A DNA stretch of 64,000 bases from Auanema rhodensis (taxonomy: Eukaryota > Nematoda > Chromadorea > Rhabditida > Rhabditidae): the NCBI GenBank assembly GCA_964057225.1, contig OZ059895.1, forward strand, positions 5,208,001 to 5,272,000, read 5' to 3'. Below the pieces are notes generated by a model. It was not told the DNA's origin. It worked only from the letters and a program-made list of their open reading frames with translations, and made no database searches. The number at the start of each line of letters is the position of its first letter. The first letter of the stretch is position 1. Positions 26,823 through 41,600 of this stretch are shown in pieces. Both the position numbers and the translations under genes were made by a program.

Positions 26823-27097
26823 ATGAGCAAAACTCATCCCCCAGAGTTGAAGAAATACATGGACAAGGAGATGGATCTAAAATTGAATGGAAATAGAAAA
26901 ATTTGCGGTGTACTCCGTGGTTTTGATCCTTTCATGAACATGGTTGTTGAGGTTAGTTATCCTTATCTATTTTTTGTTATCTACTCATTTCACAGGATGC
27001 TGTTGAGTACCCAAAAAATGGTGAACCAGTTTCATTGGGAATGGCTGTAATTAGAGGAAACTCTGTTGTTATTATGGAACCGAAGGAGCGTATTTAA
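26823..27097 (+). CDS. snr-7: Small nuclear ribonucleoprotein G (Sm protein G)
   Basis: Two exons (26823-26951 and 26996-27097) give 76 residues, exactly the family size. The start [20 protein letters not shown] is almost identical to other SmG proteins. The Sm1 motif is [20 protein letters not shown], and the Sm2 motif [18 protein letters not shown] closes the fold. SmG is one of seven subunits of the Sm ring on U1, U2, U4 and U5 snRNAs (and nematode SL RNAs), needed for cis- and trans-splicing in the nucleus. The start is fixed by homology; the ORF upstream of it is not conserved. Confidence 0.97.
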
Positions 27098-27903
27098 CAT
27101 ATCATTGATGTATTGCACTGATCTCCATGGTTGAATTTCCATGTTGTTTTATGTTAAGTAAAGGGTGTACTTTTTAAATGTGTTGAAAGTCTACAATACG
27201 GGTTATTGCCCACATAGATATATATATATTTATTATCGTCAATATTTTTTTCTACTGTCATCTTTTCTTTTGTGATAACAATTGTATGTCTACCTAATGA
27301 CTAGTGTTTACTGATTTCTCGTTGATTCTCTTTGTATGTATATATTTGGCCTCCGCGTGATCTGCGTGCTTGTTAGTATTTTGCGTATTATTCAATTTGA
27401 TGGCGAGTTTTGTGTGCGATCTCGTAAACAGGATGCGGCGCGGCTGGCTCTCCAACTCTCGGCAACTGCTAGTGCCGTCTATTTTGTACACTAGCATTCT
27501 CAATAGCACTACACACATTTTACGCTTCTTTCTTTTTTTAAAATCAGAATTCTCTTGTATTTTTCTGTATTTGTAGCACTTTTCTTATTCTTTTATAATG
27601 TTTTTGTGACAAACTCTCCCTTTGGTGTTGGAAATGTTTTCAGGTTTGGCCATGCACCCTAGTATATCGATTTTTCTTTTATGTTATAGGTCTTTCTTAA
27701 CCCTGTTCACTTTCTACTACGTTTTACCAATTTAAATATGTTATTATATTGATTGATACTGGTAGAATAGTTAACAGTTTGGCGCCTAAAGTTATTTTCA
27801 AATTGTAGTCTTTCTTATCTCTTAAGAATGACATCCTCTCATCTTGTTTCTAATTGACTTGCAATTGGTGGTTGATATTCGTACTAACTTTTATTTTTTC
27901 AGC
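27098..27903. other. T-rich spacer between Sm-G and Yop1-like genes
   Basis: About 800 bp, strongly T-rich on the plus strand, with one GC-rich island at about 27340-27490 (gcggcgcggctggctctcc). It presumably contains the Sm-G 3' UTR and the upstream region of the next gene. I see no coding or structured RNA gene I can support. Confidence 0.5.
27893..27902 (+). promoter_or_regulatory. Candidate spliced-leader acceptor of Yop1-like gene
   Basis: The sequence attttttcag is followed by one base (c) and the ATG at 27904. This is a perfect nematode 3' splice consensus at the start codon. Confidence 0.6.
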
Positions 27904-28954
<1,051 letters not shown>

Positions 28955-29619
28955 GCTTTTACGTTTTATTTATATCGGTGTAGGTTTTGTAGTATTGCCT
29001 TAATAGTTATCATCCGGTAAAATTTTTTAACCTTTTTAACATTTATATATTACAATGACGTTCTTATATAGTTTGCATTCAATAAACTGCATAATTATTA
29101 TTTCTATTGTTTTTTTTGACATATACTGCTGAAATGACGTATGATGTATCATAGTGTATGAGGGTGTTTGTTTTTTTGGTAGCATAATGCCGCCGGGGTT
29201 ATCACAGTTGCTTAGTAGCTATATAACGTGGACGAAGCGGTGATCTGATTGTAAAGTATTTTGTAATAGAATAGATAAAGGAGATGTGGACAGCTGATCC
29301 CTGAAAGCTGGGAGAGTGAAGAGGGCCACAGCCATAATCTTTGGCTGTCTCTCATTTTCACCACAACACCTATTCTTTCATTTCGTTTCAATGACATGCT
29401 GAGTTTTTGCGGCGACTCAAGTTTTGTTTTTTAGTTTGTCTCTGAGAAGCATTTTGATTTTTCAAAGTTTATTTGATTATTATGTTTGAGACTTTAGTGA
29501 TTTCGTTAGTGTCTTGGATAATGCGTTATATTGTTTTTACATTTTAATTTTTTTTGGTAGAGTGAAGGTTGTGCAAGTTATTATGCCTTATTGGTTAGTA
29601 CTGTTGATTAGGATATAGT
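28955..29619. other. Spacer between Yop1-like and dystrophin genes
   Basis: About 665 bp, T-rich. It contains the Yop1-like 3' UTR and the region upstream of the dystrophin start. No open frame here is supported; a 61-codon minus-strand frame at 29212-29397 has no recognisable features. Confidence 0.5.
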
Positions 29620-32600
29620 ATGTTGTTTTCGGGAGGAAGTTCTGCAAAACCTAAAAAGGACGAGAGAAAAGAAAAGAAATCTGATAGAGGTATTGTTTTT
29701 AAAAATGAATATTTTTGAAAAAAGCAGTTAATTGACTTATGGATTTCTAATGAAAATTGGAAATATTTTCAAAGATTGAAAGTACTATTTTAACTATTTC
29801 TCAATATTTTAACTTGGTGCGGAACTGAGGCTTATGTTTGACATTGCAAGAGGGTAGTGTAAAAATTAATATGTCCTCTACCTACCTACATCACTTTCCG
29901 AAACAGTTGTTAAACTTTAAGCACTTATTCATATTGATATTTAAACTTGTTATGAACGAGAAAAAAATAAAATAAATGGTACACCGATTATCATCGGCTA
30001 GTACCTTAGGTGTGTTCATAGTTAATATGGTAACTTTCATTTAGAAATTTATTTCTATTAGATCCGGTTGTACCAATTGTTTAACAAATCTAATATTATA
30101 TACCCAGCGGCATTATAAATTTCCTTATGATTTGATAGATTTATATTTCTTTTCAGATGAAAAATACGAAATCCAAGAAAATGTTTATATGAAATGGGGA
30201 AATTCCTTGATTCCCAATGAGCCATTGAAGGAGTTTAAAGATCTTGGCGACACGAAATATATTGCTAGTGTAGTTGAAATAGTTACTGGAAACAGTTTGG
30301 TGAGTTTTTCTTCTTCCTTTCATAAATTCTTAGAATGCCTTCATTTTTTTTACATTGCAGGCTTTAACCGGTACACGTGCCGATGATTGTGCTACTATTT
30401 TATCCTTGCTTAATGATTCTAAAACAAACCCAGCCGAGTTTGTGGAAGGACAACAAAAAGCTGTTTTGGGTGTATGGTGGAATCTTGTACAAGCATTTTG
30501 GAAACGATTTGCTCCTGAAGCTATAAAAGATGAAAAGGTAGATAAAGATACATTATCATCTTAGCTGAATTTTTATATTTAAAGGTTACCGAAGGAATAA
30601 AGCAGTGGTGTTTGGAAGTCACAAAAGATTATGCAGAAGTTTCTGTATATGATTTCATTTCATCCTGGCGTGATGGATATGCTTTCAATTGCTTACTTCA
30701 CAATTTCGAGTTCGAGTGTCATTTCTTAGCCTTAATACGAAAAGCTAATTGCAGTCGAAAATTGGTTAATATAAGAAAAATTTCGGAATGGAGCGCTAGT
30801 GAACGAATTGATAATGCTTTCGCAGTCGCCGAAAAGGAATTCCGAGTACCGCGGTTTCTGACTGTTAAAAGTGGGTTTTTTTATTCTTCTCTCTAAATAC
30901 ACGTGAACCATCTATGTTTGATTTGAAATGATAGCTCATGTACTGTTTTCATTTCTCGTGTGATGCTACATTCTTTTCTTATTTGGTGATAGAATTTTCA
31001 AAATGTTTTATATGCTAAGGATTTCCGTTATAAGAGAGCTGTCACTACATGTATGCGGACGTACTGTGGTAGCCTTTTCTTCTCCTAGTCTGACTGGGTT
31101 TGTAGGGTCACGCCCCCGTTTTCTCTCAATTTTTCATTCCCTCCAGTATCAGTCCACTAGTTTTCGATCACATCCATTCTTTGCCGTTTTCTTCGAAACG
31201 TTGCAGAAGAGAAAATCAGTTGAAAGCATAATATAAAAGGTTTTCATAGCCGCTCATGACATCGATAATAAAAATGCTTCCTATTACTTTTTCTTCTCAC
31301 AGACGTCAATTACGATAGATCTAGATTAATCTGAAATTTAATGTTCGGCAACTTTAAAGATTTTACATTAATTTTCACTCAGTTGCCTTAACTGTATATA
31401 TTGAGAAAAAGTAGTTTAATTCTTTTGAAATAATTTCTTCTAACTATCCCGAAATGTCATGTAGCTCCGGCGATATCTCAAAGGTCAACTCGCCTGTTCG
31501 TCTTCGATTCAGTAATCCCAATGCGTTTATCGATTGTTCATATCTAACTACAGACAAGGATGAGTAAGATTTTTTTAGTAGTTCCTAACAGTATACACTT
31601 ATTATGGATTTAAAGCATTGCATTATGGAATAATAGTTTCAATTCACACAGCCTCTCTTCTTGTTTTATGCAACAAGTCGCCGCTTATTCAAAAGCATTT
31701 GTTTGCACTTGCTCTGTAGCTCGATCTAACACTCAAAGTCAGACGCTAGAGCACAATGTATACTGAGGATATGATTTTTTCCTATTTTATAGTTTATTTT
31801 CTTAAAATGCTATTGCAATTCGTTTAACACTCCTTTTAAGGTCATATCTAGTTCCACACTTCTATTTTTCATTCGTTTGCAACTTCCCTAATTTCATTTA
31901 TATCTATATGTATATTCAATTTTGACTAGAATGTTGTCGTCTATTTCTCTCGTATGAAGATATATCCTAACATGCAATAAGGTAGATGTATCTTTCGTTT
32001 ATTCTTATTGATGAAATTCTTTCTAATATGATGCTTAAATTGGTTGTGACACTTCAACGCCGTAAATGTCAATGCTCTCCGTTGTCTACATAGCATCGCT
32101 ATTCTATTCTATTTCTTTAGCGATCAGCATTTTTTTGTGTCCAGCTGTTAGTTTTTTTATAAACTGTTTGTTTGAACATTTGAATAGAAAATGTTCTTGT
32201 ATAACTCAGATTGCTTCTTTCCTTGTATGCTTCAACACAGATAGATAGTGTTTTGTCACATCTCCCATTGATCTGTTTCATTTCTCACATAGTTGGCGCA
32301 ATGTCTTCAATTTTATATGAGTCATTGTCCTACCTTTGCTTTCATTTGATGATGAAGATCAAAAACTCCGCTGTCCTTATTCCTAATTCATAATAAAGTA
32401 CTTAATGCATGTTTTTCAGACCTGCAAAGCGAACATTTAGATTCTCGTTCAATTGTTTGCTATTTGATGACATTGTATTTAACAATTCTAGGAAAATCGT
32501 CTATGGCTACAACTAATGTAATTCTATATTTGAAAGAATTTGTAAATTTTATGTTAAATTTCAGGAAATGATGCCGGCTGGTCCTGTGTTTATTAGCCCA

Positions 32601-35600
32601 CATGAAGGTCAGCATCACTTGATAGGTTGGTTTCTAAAGTTCTTCTACCTCTTTCGGCTGGTTATATCAACTGTTCAGAGCAAGAACATGCTGCTGCTCA
32701 GCTAGAACTAATGCGCCAACAACAGTATGCGCAACAACCCATAGCGTCTACATCTAACGATCAGCAAGCACCTTTCGGATCCTATACGCAAACAACATCA
32801 ATGGACATGCCATCTACCTCCTATTCGACTGTGCCTGCACCAACACCAGAATCGAATGCTGGCCATCCTGATGTGAAATCTTTGAAAACAAAGTCTCAGC
32901 AGAGTGTTGATCAACCCAGCGAGGTTTTATCATAATGTTTTACGTTGAGCATTGATCATGTTTCTTATAGAGCGTAGAAGTTCGATCACGCAAGTCATCG
33001 TCATCGTCTCAGAAAAGTGGCCGTAGCAGAAGAGAACGTAAAGAAGCTATGACGAGAGAATTCGAAAACTGTCTCGAGCAGGTTTCTTTTTAAACCTTTT
33101 CCTTTTCTACACTTTATTCCTTTTTATTCGATTCTGTTGATATTTTTTCTAATTTCTAATTATGATGTTATACCTATTGGTTTAGGTTCTCACTTGGTTA
33201 TTAGAAGCCGAAGAGGAATTATCACTTCTTCCTGAAATAGATCAGAAAGAAGTTGGTATTGTACGCACTCAATTCAAAGAATTTGAGTTATTTATGTCGT
33301 CTCTGACTGAAAGTCAAGAAACTGTTGGACGCGTATTACATCGGTAGAGAATTTATTCATACTGTATGGGAGAAATACTTTTTTCAGAGGGCAACTGCTT
33401 TCCAGCAAAGCAGATTCAGAAGAAGAACGCGAAGCTATTCAAGGTCAACTCCATATAGTTAATCAGCGGTGGGAAGAACTTCGAGCATTATCATTAGATC
33501 GTCAAACAAAGTTACAATCGCAGCTGAATTTTTTACAACAAAGGTACGTATTTCCAAATGATAGTTTGCTCTTTCTTCTAAATTTCAGAAAATCTATTCT
33601 GAATAAACAAGAATTTTTGTATTTTTAGGCAACTAGCTTCTATCAGTAGATGGCTTACTTCTATGGAAACAGAAATTACCACAGCTGGCTCTATTGCTAC
33701 TACAACTGAAGCAATATTAGAACAAATGGAAGAGCATAGCCGAATTCAAACAAAAATTGATGAATTCCAGCCAACAATTCTACAACTGAATTCTTTTGTT
33801 GCTGTGGTAATAATATAAGTTCATTCAACTCTAAAGTTTGTTGATTTTAGGTTGATGATGGAGAATCAGCTGAAGAATCCGTATCATCCTTAGAAATAGC
33901 TATGCAAACTATAGGAGAGCGTTGGAAAACTATATGCAATTGGGCAGAAACACGAACAAATCAGCTAGATGGGCTTGCAGAGATTGTAGCTCAGACAGGG
34001 CAAGTATATGATAGATTGAATCAATGGCTTAACGAACGAGAACAGGCAAGTGCAATCAGTTATAGTTTTCATTCAATTTTTTTTGAAGGATCTGATGGGA
34101 TTGAAATCAGCTCACCATCTCGATGATTCAGAACAAGTTGCTGAACAGGTGGCTCACATATATTTATATAAAAGTTTTTTTTGTCATTACACCACATTTA
34201 GGTTCGAAAATTACAAAGAGCTGAGTCTGCTTTTGAAAAAGAGCATAGCCAATTTGTTCGACTTTCACAGTTATCATGTGAATTAGTAGCCAGACTAGAA
34301 TCAGGTATAGTTATTGTTTCATGTAAATTCTTTATTTATAACTTTTAGGAACTGGCAATGGTAGTGCTTCAAATGAAATTCGAAAGCGCTTGGATGCTGT
34401 AACTCAACGTTGGGATAACTTAGTTGCAAGAATAGAAGAACATAGCAAAATGGTTTGAGTAGTTTTAAAGAAAAATGAAACAATGTGTTTTAGCTGGTAC
34501 GGAGTGGCAAAGCTGACATTAAGCAGTTCAAGCATTATGATAGATCAGGAGAAGATTCCTCTACCATAGATGATTCTATTAAAGCTGATCGTATATTGCT
34601 TCCAGATCAGGCAACAGTATGTTGAAAGTTTATTATTGAGTGTATTTCATATTCTATTTTTATAGTCAAGTGTTCAAGTTGCAACGTTTGATACTATTCC
34701 TGAATCACTAGCTGAAACAACAGATACTGACGGAGAAGATGCTGGAAACATGGTTTTTAATTTTAATTAATTTTAATTTTTTTAATCTTTGTTTTCTTCA
34801 GTTGGTTGACAAATTCTTACGACATGTGAATAAACTAAACTCTGAGTTAGAACCATTAAGATATTGGACTGAAACCTTCTCTGTCTCGAGAAAATCTGAT
34901 CAAATCAGAAAAATGATTAATGTCTGTCAGGAAAAGTTGGTTGAAATCAAGGATCAAGAAGCGAAGGTATACACATTTTTGATAATTAAGATGTTCATAT
35001 CTTTTACTTTTCAGGTATCTCGATTACAACTAGAATTGGAACATCTACATCTTAGCCCCGCATTAAATTCTAAACAACTTAAAGTTGTAAATGATTCATT
35101 TGATAATTTTGCAAAGGTTTTATTCTTATTATATCATATAATTATATAAAAATATATTTGAAGGGATGGGCAAAGATTGTAACAAAAATTAGTGAATCTA
35201 TGAATATACTAACAGGTCATGTAGATGATAGCGAAGAAATTGCAATTGCTAAAAATATTGAACAGTGGATTGAATTATCAAATAGGTTGTTCAATTTTCT
35301 TGTTTAACTCAAAATTATTAATTTTCTTTAGACAATTAACTGATTTACCACGTCTTCCATTTTTTGAACAAAGCAATAAGTTATTAAAGTTGGAACAACA
35401 ATTAGAAATTCATGTAATAACTTTATTTTAATTTTATAATTTATAATTTATTTTAGACATCCAATCTTGAATTTGTAGAAAAAGATCTTGTTAAACGAGC
35501 AATTTTGAAGAAAGGTTTAGATATTATTAAAAATAAGATAGAAGGATTGAAAATATCTCAACAGGTATTTTATGATGTAGAAGCTATTTTTTTATATTTT

Positions 35601-38600
35601 ATATTTTCTAGCCTACAATAGCTGAAGATGAAGAAGTTGTTATTCAAGAGTTAGATGGCCCATGGTCATCTGTAGGTGATCCCATAGCTCTAGAGGCAGA
35701 TTTTCAGAGAAGTATCAAGCTTGTTCAAAAAGCAAGACAAGATAGTATGTCTAGTGATACAGTAGAAAAAGCAGAAACTAGGTTTTAACATTATTTATAA
35801 CTTTATTGTTTTGTTTGTGTTTAGACGGGCAGAAATGGAGGAGCGTAAGCGTGCCACACTTGCAGCTATTGATAAACTTTCGCTTGCCGAAAAAACTTTA
35901 GACAGGCAAGATATAAGACTTATACTTCCAAGTAAAATAAAAGTTTTCAGAATTCGAGTAGAAGTTGAAGATGTTTCAAAGAAAGAAGATGATCTTAGTA
36001 ACATCATAACTGAACTCCAGAATTGCCGTGCCGAGCTTCTTAATCGTGAAGGAGAAAAGAAGGAAGCTGAAAGAGCAACTGAAAAAATGCTAGCTCTAGA
36101 TGATAATGTGGCTGAAGACGTAAGGATTCCCTAAGTTACCATGAAACAGTTTTAGCTTATAGGTTGTGAGTACCAATAGAGCAAGAGTGGTTGCCGTTGT
36201 TCAAGGTTGGAAAGATCTTGGATGCTCAATTGAAGACCAAATAAGCTGTGCTAAAAAAGAACAACGACGTACTGTTCAAAGTGAGTAAAGCAAGTGGTAT
36301 TGGTCAATCGGCAAGTTTTATGCCCGGAAGATGTCGTTGTATTCGATACCACATGTTGCGTGTATGTGTGTACACTTTAGTACGACATACATACAATTTC
36401 ATATAATTATATATAATACTTTGTCAATTTTTTCCTTTTAAATTCAAATTTGAATATTGAAGTTCTCAATTTTCTTATTATTAATTTGGGAGCAACAAAA
36501 CATTCTGTTCTTTTGCGCTAACGAAGGGGGAGGATATTTTGGAGTTCTTGTACAAATATTTGTTTGTTTTAGTTTGGGAGCTCACATGAGCAATCCAGAC
36601 TTCTTGAATTCCGATTTTTATCGTAAATAGGAGTAGCCGATACTTCAATCTATATTTATTGATTGTTTTTTTTATAGAAGCTCTTAGCGATCAGGAACGC
36701 ATATTGGAAAAACTTGAGAAAACATTAATTGCTAGTGAATCTGCCACCGATGCTGAAGAGTGCTGTGAACACCTAGATGTAGGATTTTATTTTTTTTTAT
36801 ATAAAATTTGAATTTTCTTCAGAATTTGGAAAATCTACTCGATAAAGTCAAAGAAGACCAATTAGAAACTGTTATTGCCTCTATGGACGAGTCATTTGCG
36901 AGAGAAAGCTATGCCCGATTGAGCGATACACGAGAGAAAATATCCAAAAGAGCTGAAAGCAGAGTTGTGGAGTTAGGAAAGGTAAGTGTTTTTAACTTTT
37001 TTGATATTACATTTGAATAATGCCTTTAGGCTGTTCAAGAATGTGAACATTTTGAGCAGAAGATGAGCTCTTTCCAATCCTGGGCTGGTGTAATGCAAAG
37101 TTTATTACATTCACGTCGGGCAGCAGATGTTTCTGCACTCGATGTGCCTGAAGAATATAAGGTAAGCTATTTTATAAAATATTTAAAAAAATAAAGGATA
37201 AAAACTGAGAGAAAATAAGTTGTTTTTGTATTAAACACTTATGAGTGAATAAATTACAGCCGGCTTTCGAGGGGGGAAATCTGGTACAAGTAAGTTCGGG
37301 TTTGATGTGAATTTGCATGTTTTCTAGTTTTATTCCCATTTTCTTTATCAATACATAAGTTTAATAGTTAATATTTACTAATTATTTGATTGAAATATGA
37401 TGCATGGTGTGATGTATTTTTCTCTGATTGTGTGATGTATGCAGTACAAGTTGCTTTCAGGTTCTATCAAAAGACTTTGAATTATGGGAAAAAACTCTTA
37501 CTGATTTGTCTTCTTGGCTCAATGAAGGAGAAAAGAAGAATAATGAGAGAATGCAAGCTCAACGAAACCATTCAACAGTAATTATTTTCATTGAATTATC
37601 TGTTTTATACTTGTTTTTTCAGAAGTTATTTAATACTTTAAAGGAACAATTCAGTGAATTTAAGCAACCGAAATCGTTCTCTGAACGTTTAGATCGGACT
37701 TTAAGATATTTATCGGATGTTGAAAATGCCTTGGATGACTTGACAGGTATCATTTTACGAATATCTATCCTGTACTTGATGCTTGTTTAACAGGTATTGA
37801 TGTGTCTACATGCTCTGATGCTTTGTTAGAAGCGAAACAGCTCTTGAGACAAGTGAAAGAAATTGAAGATGATTTGCCAGCATTAGAGAAAGGAAAACAG
37901 GATCTTATTCAGGTTATTTATATAAAATATTATATTTATAATTTATATTTTAGAATGGTTTACTTGATAAAGAAATTGCTCGTGCTGTATCTGAGAAGTT
38001 AAGACATGCTAAAAAGAAAAGCAATGAACTTGGCTTGGTATGATTTTTGAAATAATATTTGTTTATTTGTTTATTTGTTTTCAGAGAGCAGAAGGATCTG
38101 TTGATCGTCTAGAAGATTGTGTAAACCTCCAGGAAAAGCTTATAGAGCAATCAACTAATGTTGATAAGTTTTTATCTGATATAGAAAATAAGATGGAAGA
38201 ATTTTCAAAAGATGAAAAGGCATTAATTATATAATTAACACATAATTTTATAAGTAAAATAATGTTTAGATCATAGATGAAAAGACAATCGAAGAAGTTG
38301 TTAGCCATTTCAATCGAAACGAAACTTTGTTGAAAGCCTTAGAAGATACTGAACGTGTACTTCGAGAGAATGGCATTCATATTAACGAAAATTTGAGTAT
38401 TGAAAAGCGACGTTCAGCAGACATGCTTAAACATCGCTTAGATGGTTTAAATAAAACAATTCAGGTTTGTACAAACATTATTTCATAAAAATTATTTTTT
38501 TTTTTCAGGAAATGGGTGATGATGAAGATGAGCAACTTTTACAATTAGATCAATTACATTGTAATTTAATGAATAAATTGAATAATGTTGAAGATTCCGA

Positions 38601-41600
38601 ACCATCTGAGGTGATTATATGATAATTATTATTTATTATTTTATTATATATGTATAGATTGCTTCTACATTACGGTTTCTACGAGGAGATCGTGATCGAC
38701 TTTCTTCTAGAGCTCGACAACTTGCAGCTGCCAATCCTAGATTGGCTAGTGGCGAACTTATTTCTGGCGTCAACAAAAAGTGGCAATCTTTAGAGAGCCG
38801 TTTAGCAAATCCTAAAGATGACGAAGATTCAATGAGAGTTATTTTGGAAGAAATCGATGGCCAACAGCCTTTCCATAGTCAGGTACCCCTGGTGTTGCAT
38901 AAAATAATATTCTTCTATTTGGGTATTATTTAGGTTTCTGCCTTAGAAAGCAGTTTTAAGAAAGCTAGTACAATTCTTGATTTTGAAAAACCAGTAGCGT
39001 CTGTCACTCAATGGAATGCTAGAATACAGGTAAAAGAAGATATAATGATATTATTCTTATAAGACAAATCATAGGCAGCTGAAGATTTTCTGAAATCATC
39101 TCGCCCAATTCTCGATCGAATATTGGCTGATGGAAGAAAAATAGCTAACAGTGGCAGGATGGAACTTCAGTCTCATGCAGATATCGAAAAGTTAGATGAA
39201 ATATGTGATATTGTTGATAAGGTAAGTGTATATACTATATGATAAAATTGATTTTTTTCTTCAGATGGAAATAACTATTGAAGAACATCGATCTGTATTA
39301 GATCCTACATTATCAGAATATGATTCTCTATTGCGTGAAGTATATGCTATGGAAGAAGTGATTGATCAACTGATATCTCGGAATCTTTCAGATCCAGAAA
39401 TAGCTAAAGTATTAATTATATTATTATTATTATATTATTAAATATCATATGCATTACAGGCCACTAGACGTGATTTACTTGATCGTGATACACAACTCTC
39501 ATCTATGTCAGCTACAGCTGCAAGTTGTCATGCAAATCTTCCTGGACGATCGGTGGATGGTAGAGATCTGACTTTAGTTCCTTTGTTTAACAAAGTGACA
39601 GAGCTGGAAGCAGCTTTAGCTGCTGTCGAAGCTTCACGTGCGATTACCAATGCAACTCCTATTAAAACATCTCCTGATCGTACAAGCGTTAGTAGTCTCG
39701 GAGGCCCATTAGGTTTATTTTTCCATGAATATGTTCGTTTACTTTCCATTTTAGCCATGGAAGCACATGGTAATGCAACTGATTTTTACACGACCGAGGA
39801 TGAGCAAGTACCGGATGAAACGAAAAACGTAGAAGAAGCTGACAATCAAGTTGTAATAACACCACCCGAGCATGCAGCTGCCTTGAACGTTAATAACGCT
39901 GATAATCCAATAAGTATATCATCAAAGGAAAAAGAGAATAATATGAATGATGTAAGAAACATTAATCAATAATCAATAATCAATAATATTTAAGGTTTAT
40001 TCAAATATTGATAATATTGAAGAAGCTATATCTTTTGATGAACAATATCCATTAGAAAACTTAACAAACTGTAAAGAACGATATGCGGTTAGAAAATAAT
40101 TTAATTATAATTAATATTAATTATTATATTTAGGAATATGAATTACAATTAAAAGATGCCTTAGATACTATCAATGAAAATGAAATGACAATGGCTGTTA
40201 TGGAATCAGAACATATTAAAGAACGCATTCTGAATTTAAAAAGAGATTTGAATGAGAGAAAAACGAAAATTGATACTGATCAAGCTACTTGGCAAGAAAT
40301 GCAACAAGTTTGATTTAAAGTTTTATTTTTAATTTCTAATGAAATATCTTTAAGCTTGTCACTGATAGTAATAGTTTGCTGAAGGAAGCTGAAGAAATAA
40401 AGAAAGTTTTACAAGATGAACAAGCTTCTCCTGAAGTTATGGGATCCAAATTGGAATTATTATCTAATGTATGTTGGAATATCCCTGTTTTCATTTTTCT
40501 GTTGTTTAGGCTTTGAAGAGCGCTGAAACTTCTGTATGTACAGTTGTTGGCAAAGTTGGCCTTCTATTACCTCAAATGGTTGAACAGGGTGATACATCTA
40601 AGGAACTGAAGAAACGTGTACGAGACATCGAAGAACGCTTTAGAAGTGCTATAGCATTTCTGGATGAAACTCAACAAATATACCGTGAAAAGGCTATTTT
40701 GGATGAAAATAAGTTACGTCAACACTTTGAAATTCTTGAAAAATGGTGTGATGAAACAACAGCCGGACTTTCAACGATGCCTAATAGCCTTGACTTGCTG
40801 AATCTCGGAAAAGTGCTGGAAGATGCTAAGCGACGCCTTAATGATGTTGCAGAGAAGTAGAAAATTCTCTTCTTCAAACTTTTTTATTTTCATATTTCAT
40901 TTTTAGAAAAAAGGATCTAGTCGTATTAGAGACTGTAAAAGATCAATTAATTACATTAGGAGTAACAGAAAAACAAGCGAAACATGACCTGCGTCGACAA
41001 TCTTGTGATATCGCCAAAAGAGTTGCTGATGTATGTTTTAACATCATTCATCTTAGATTCATTGGTAATTATTTATTTTTTCTAGATTCGTAGTGATCTT
41101 AACGATCGTGTGTCTGAACTAGAAACTACTAAGCTAGGAGCTTCTAAATTTTGGACTGGTATCGATGACCTACTAAAGGGCTCTGAGAGTGTTCAGAAGA
41201 GAGCTAGCGACATCAAATTGGCCGTAATATATACTCCATCGAGAGAAAACATCGAGCATTGTATTGCTGACAGCTTCAAATTGAAGAAAGATCTGGACAA
41301 TTTGCGAGAAAAGTTCAATTTGTCAATGAGAGAAGAAGCGAAATTGAGTTCCGAAGATGTTAAGGTAATATTAATTATTTCTATGTTTTAATTTATAATT
41401 TTTCTACATAGAAAGCTGAAGATGCCCTCGAAACAGCAGATAAACACCTTGAAGCAGCGCATTCTCTTCCAACTATAGATTCTTTAGCAGAAGAATCGAT
41501 GAATTCTTCATTAACGACTGTTGTTGATTTGAATGCTGAAAATTCAGATCCAGCAATTACCCGTAATACAAGTGTTCTATCTAGTCAGGTAGATCCAATA

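Noticed and set aside
26661-27050. A longer Sm-G protein starting upstream
   Set aside because: The extra N-terminus is AT-driven and crosses a splice acceptor, and the exon runs into the intron at the other end. The two-exon 76-aa model matches the family exactly.
27340-27490. GC-rich island considered as an RNA gene or conserved exon
   Set aside because: I could fold only a short 5-bp hairpin, and there is no tRNA, snRNA or SL RNA signature, so it is left as part of a spacer.
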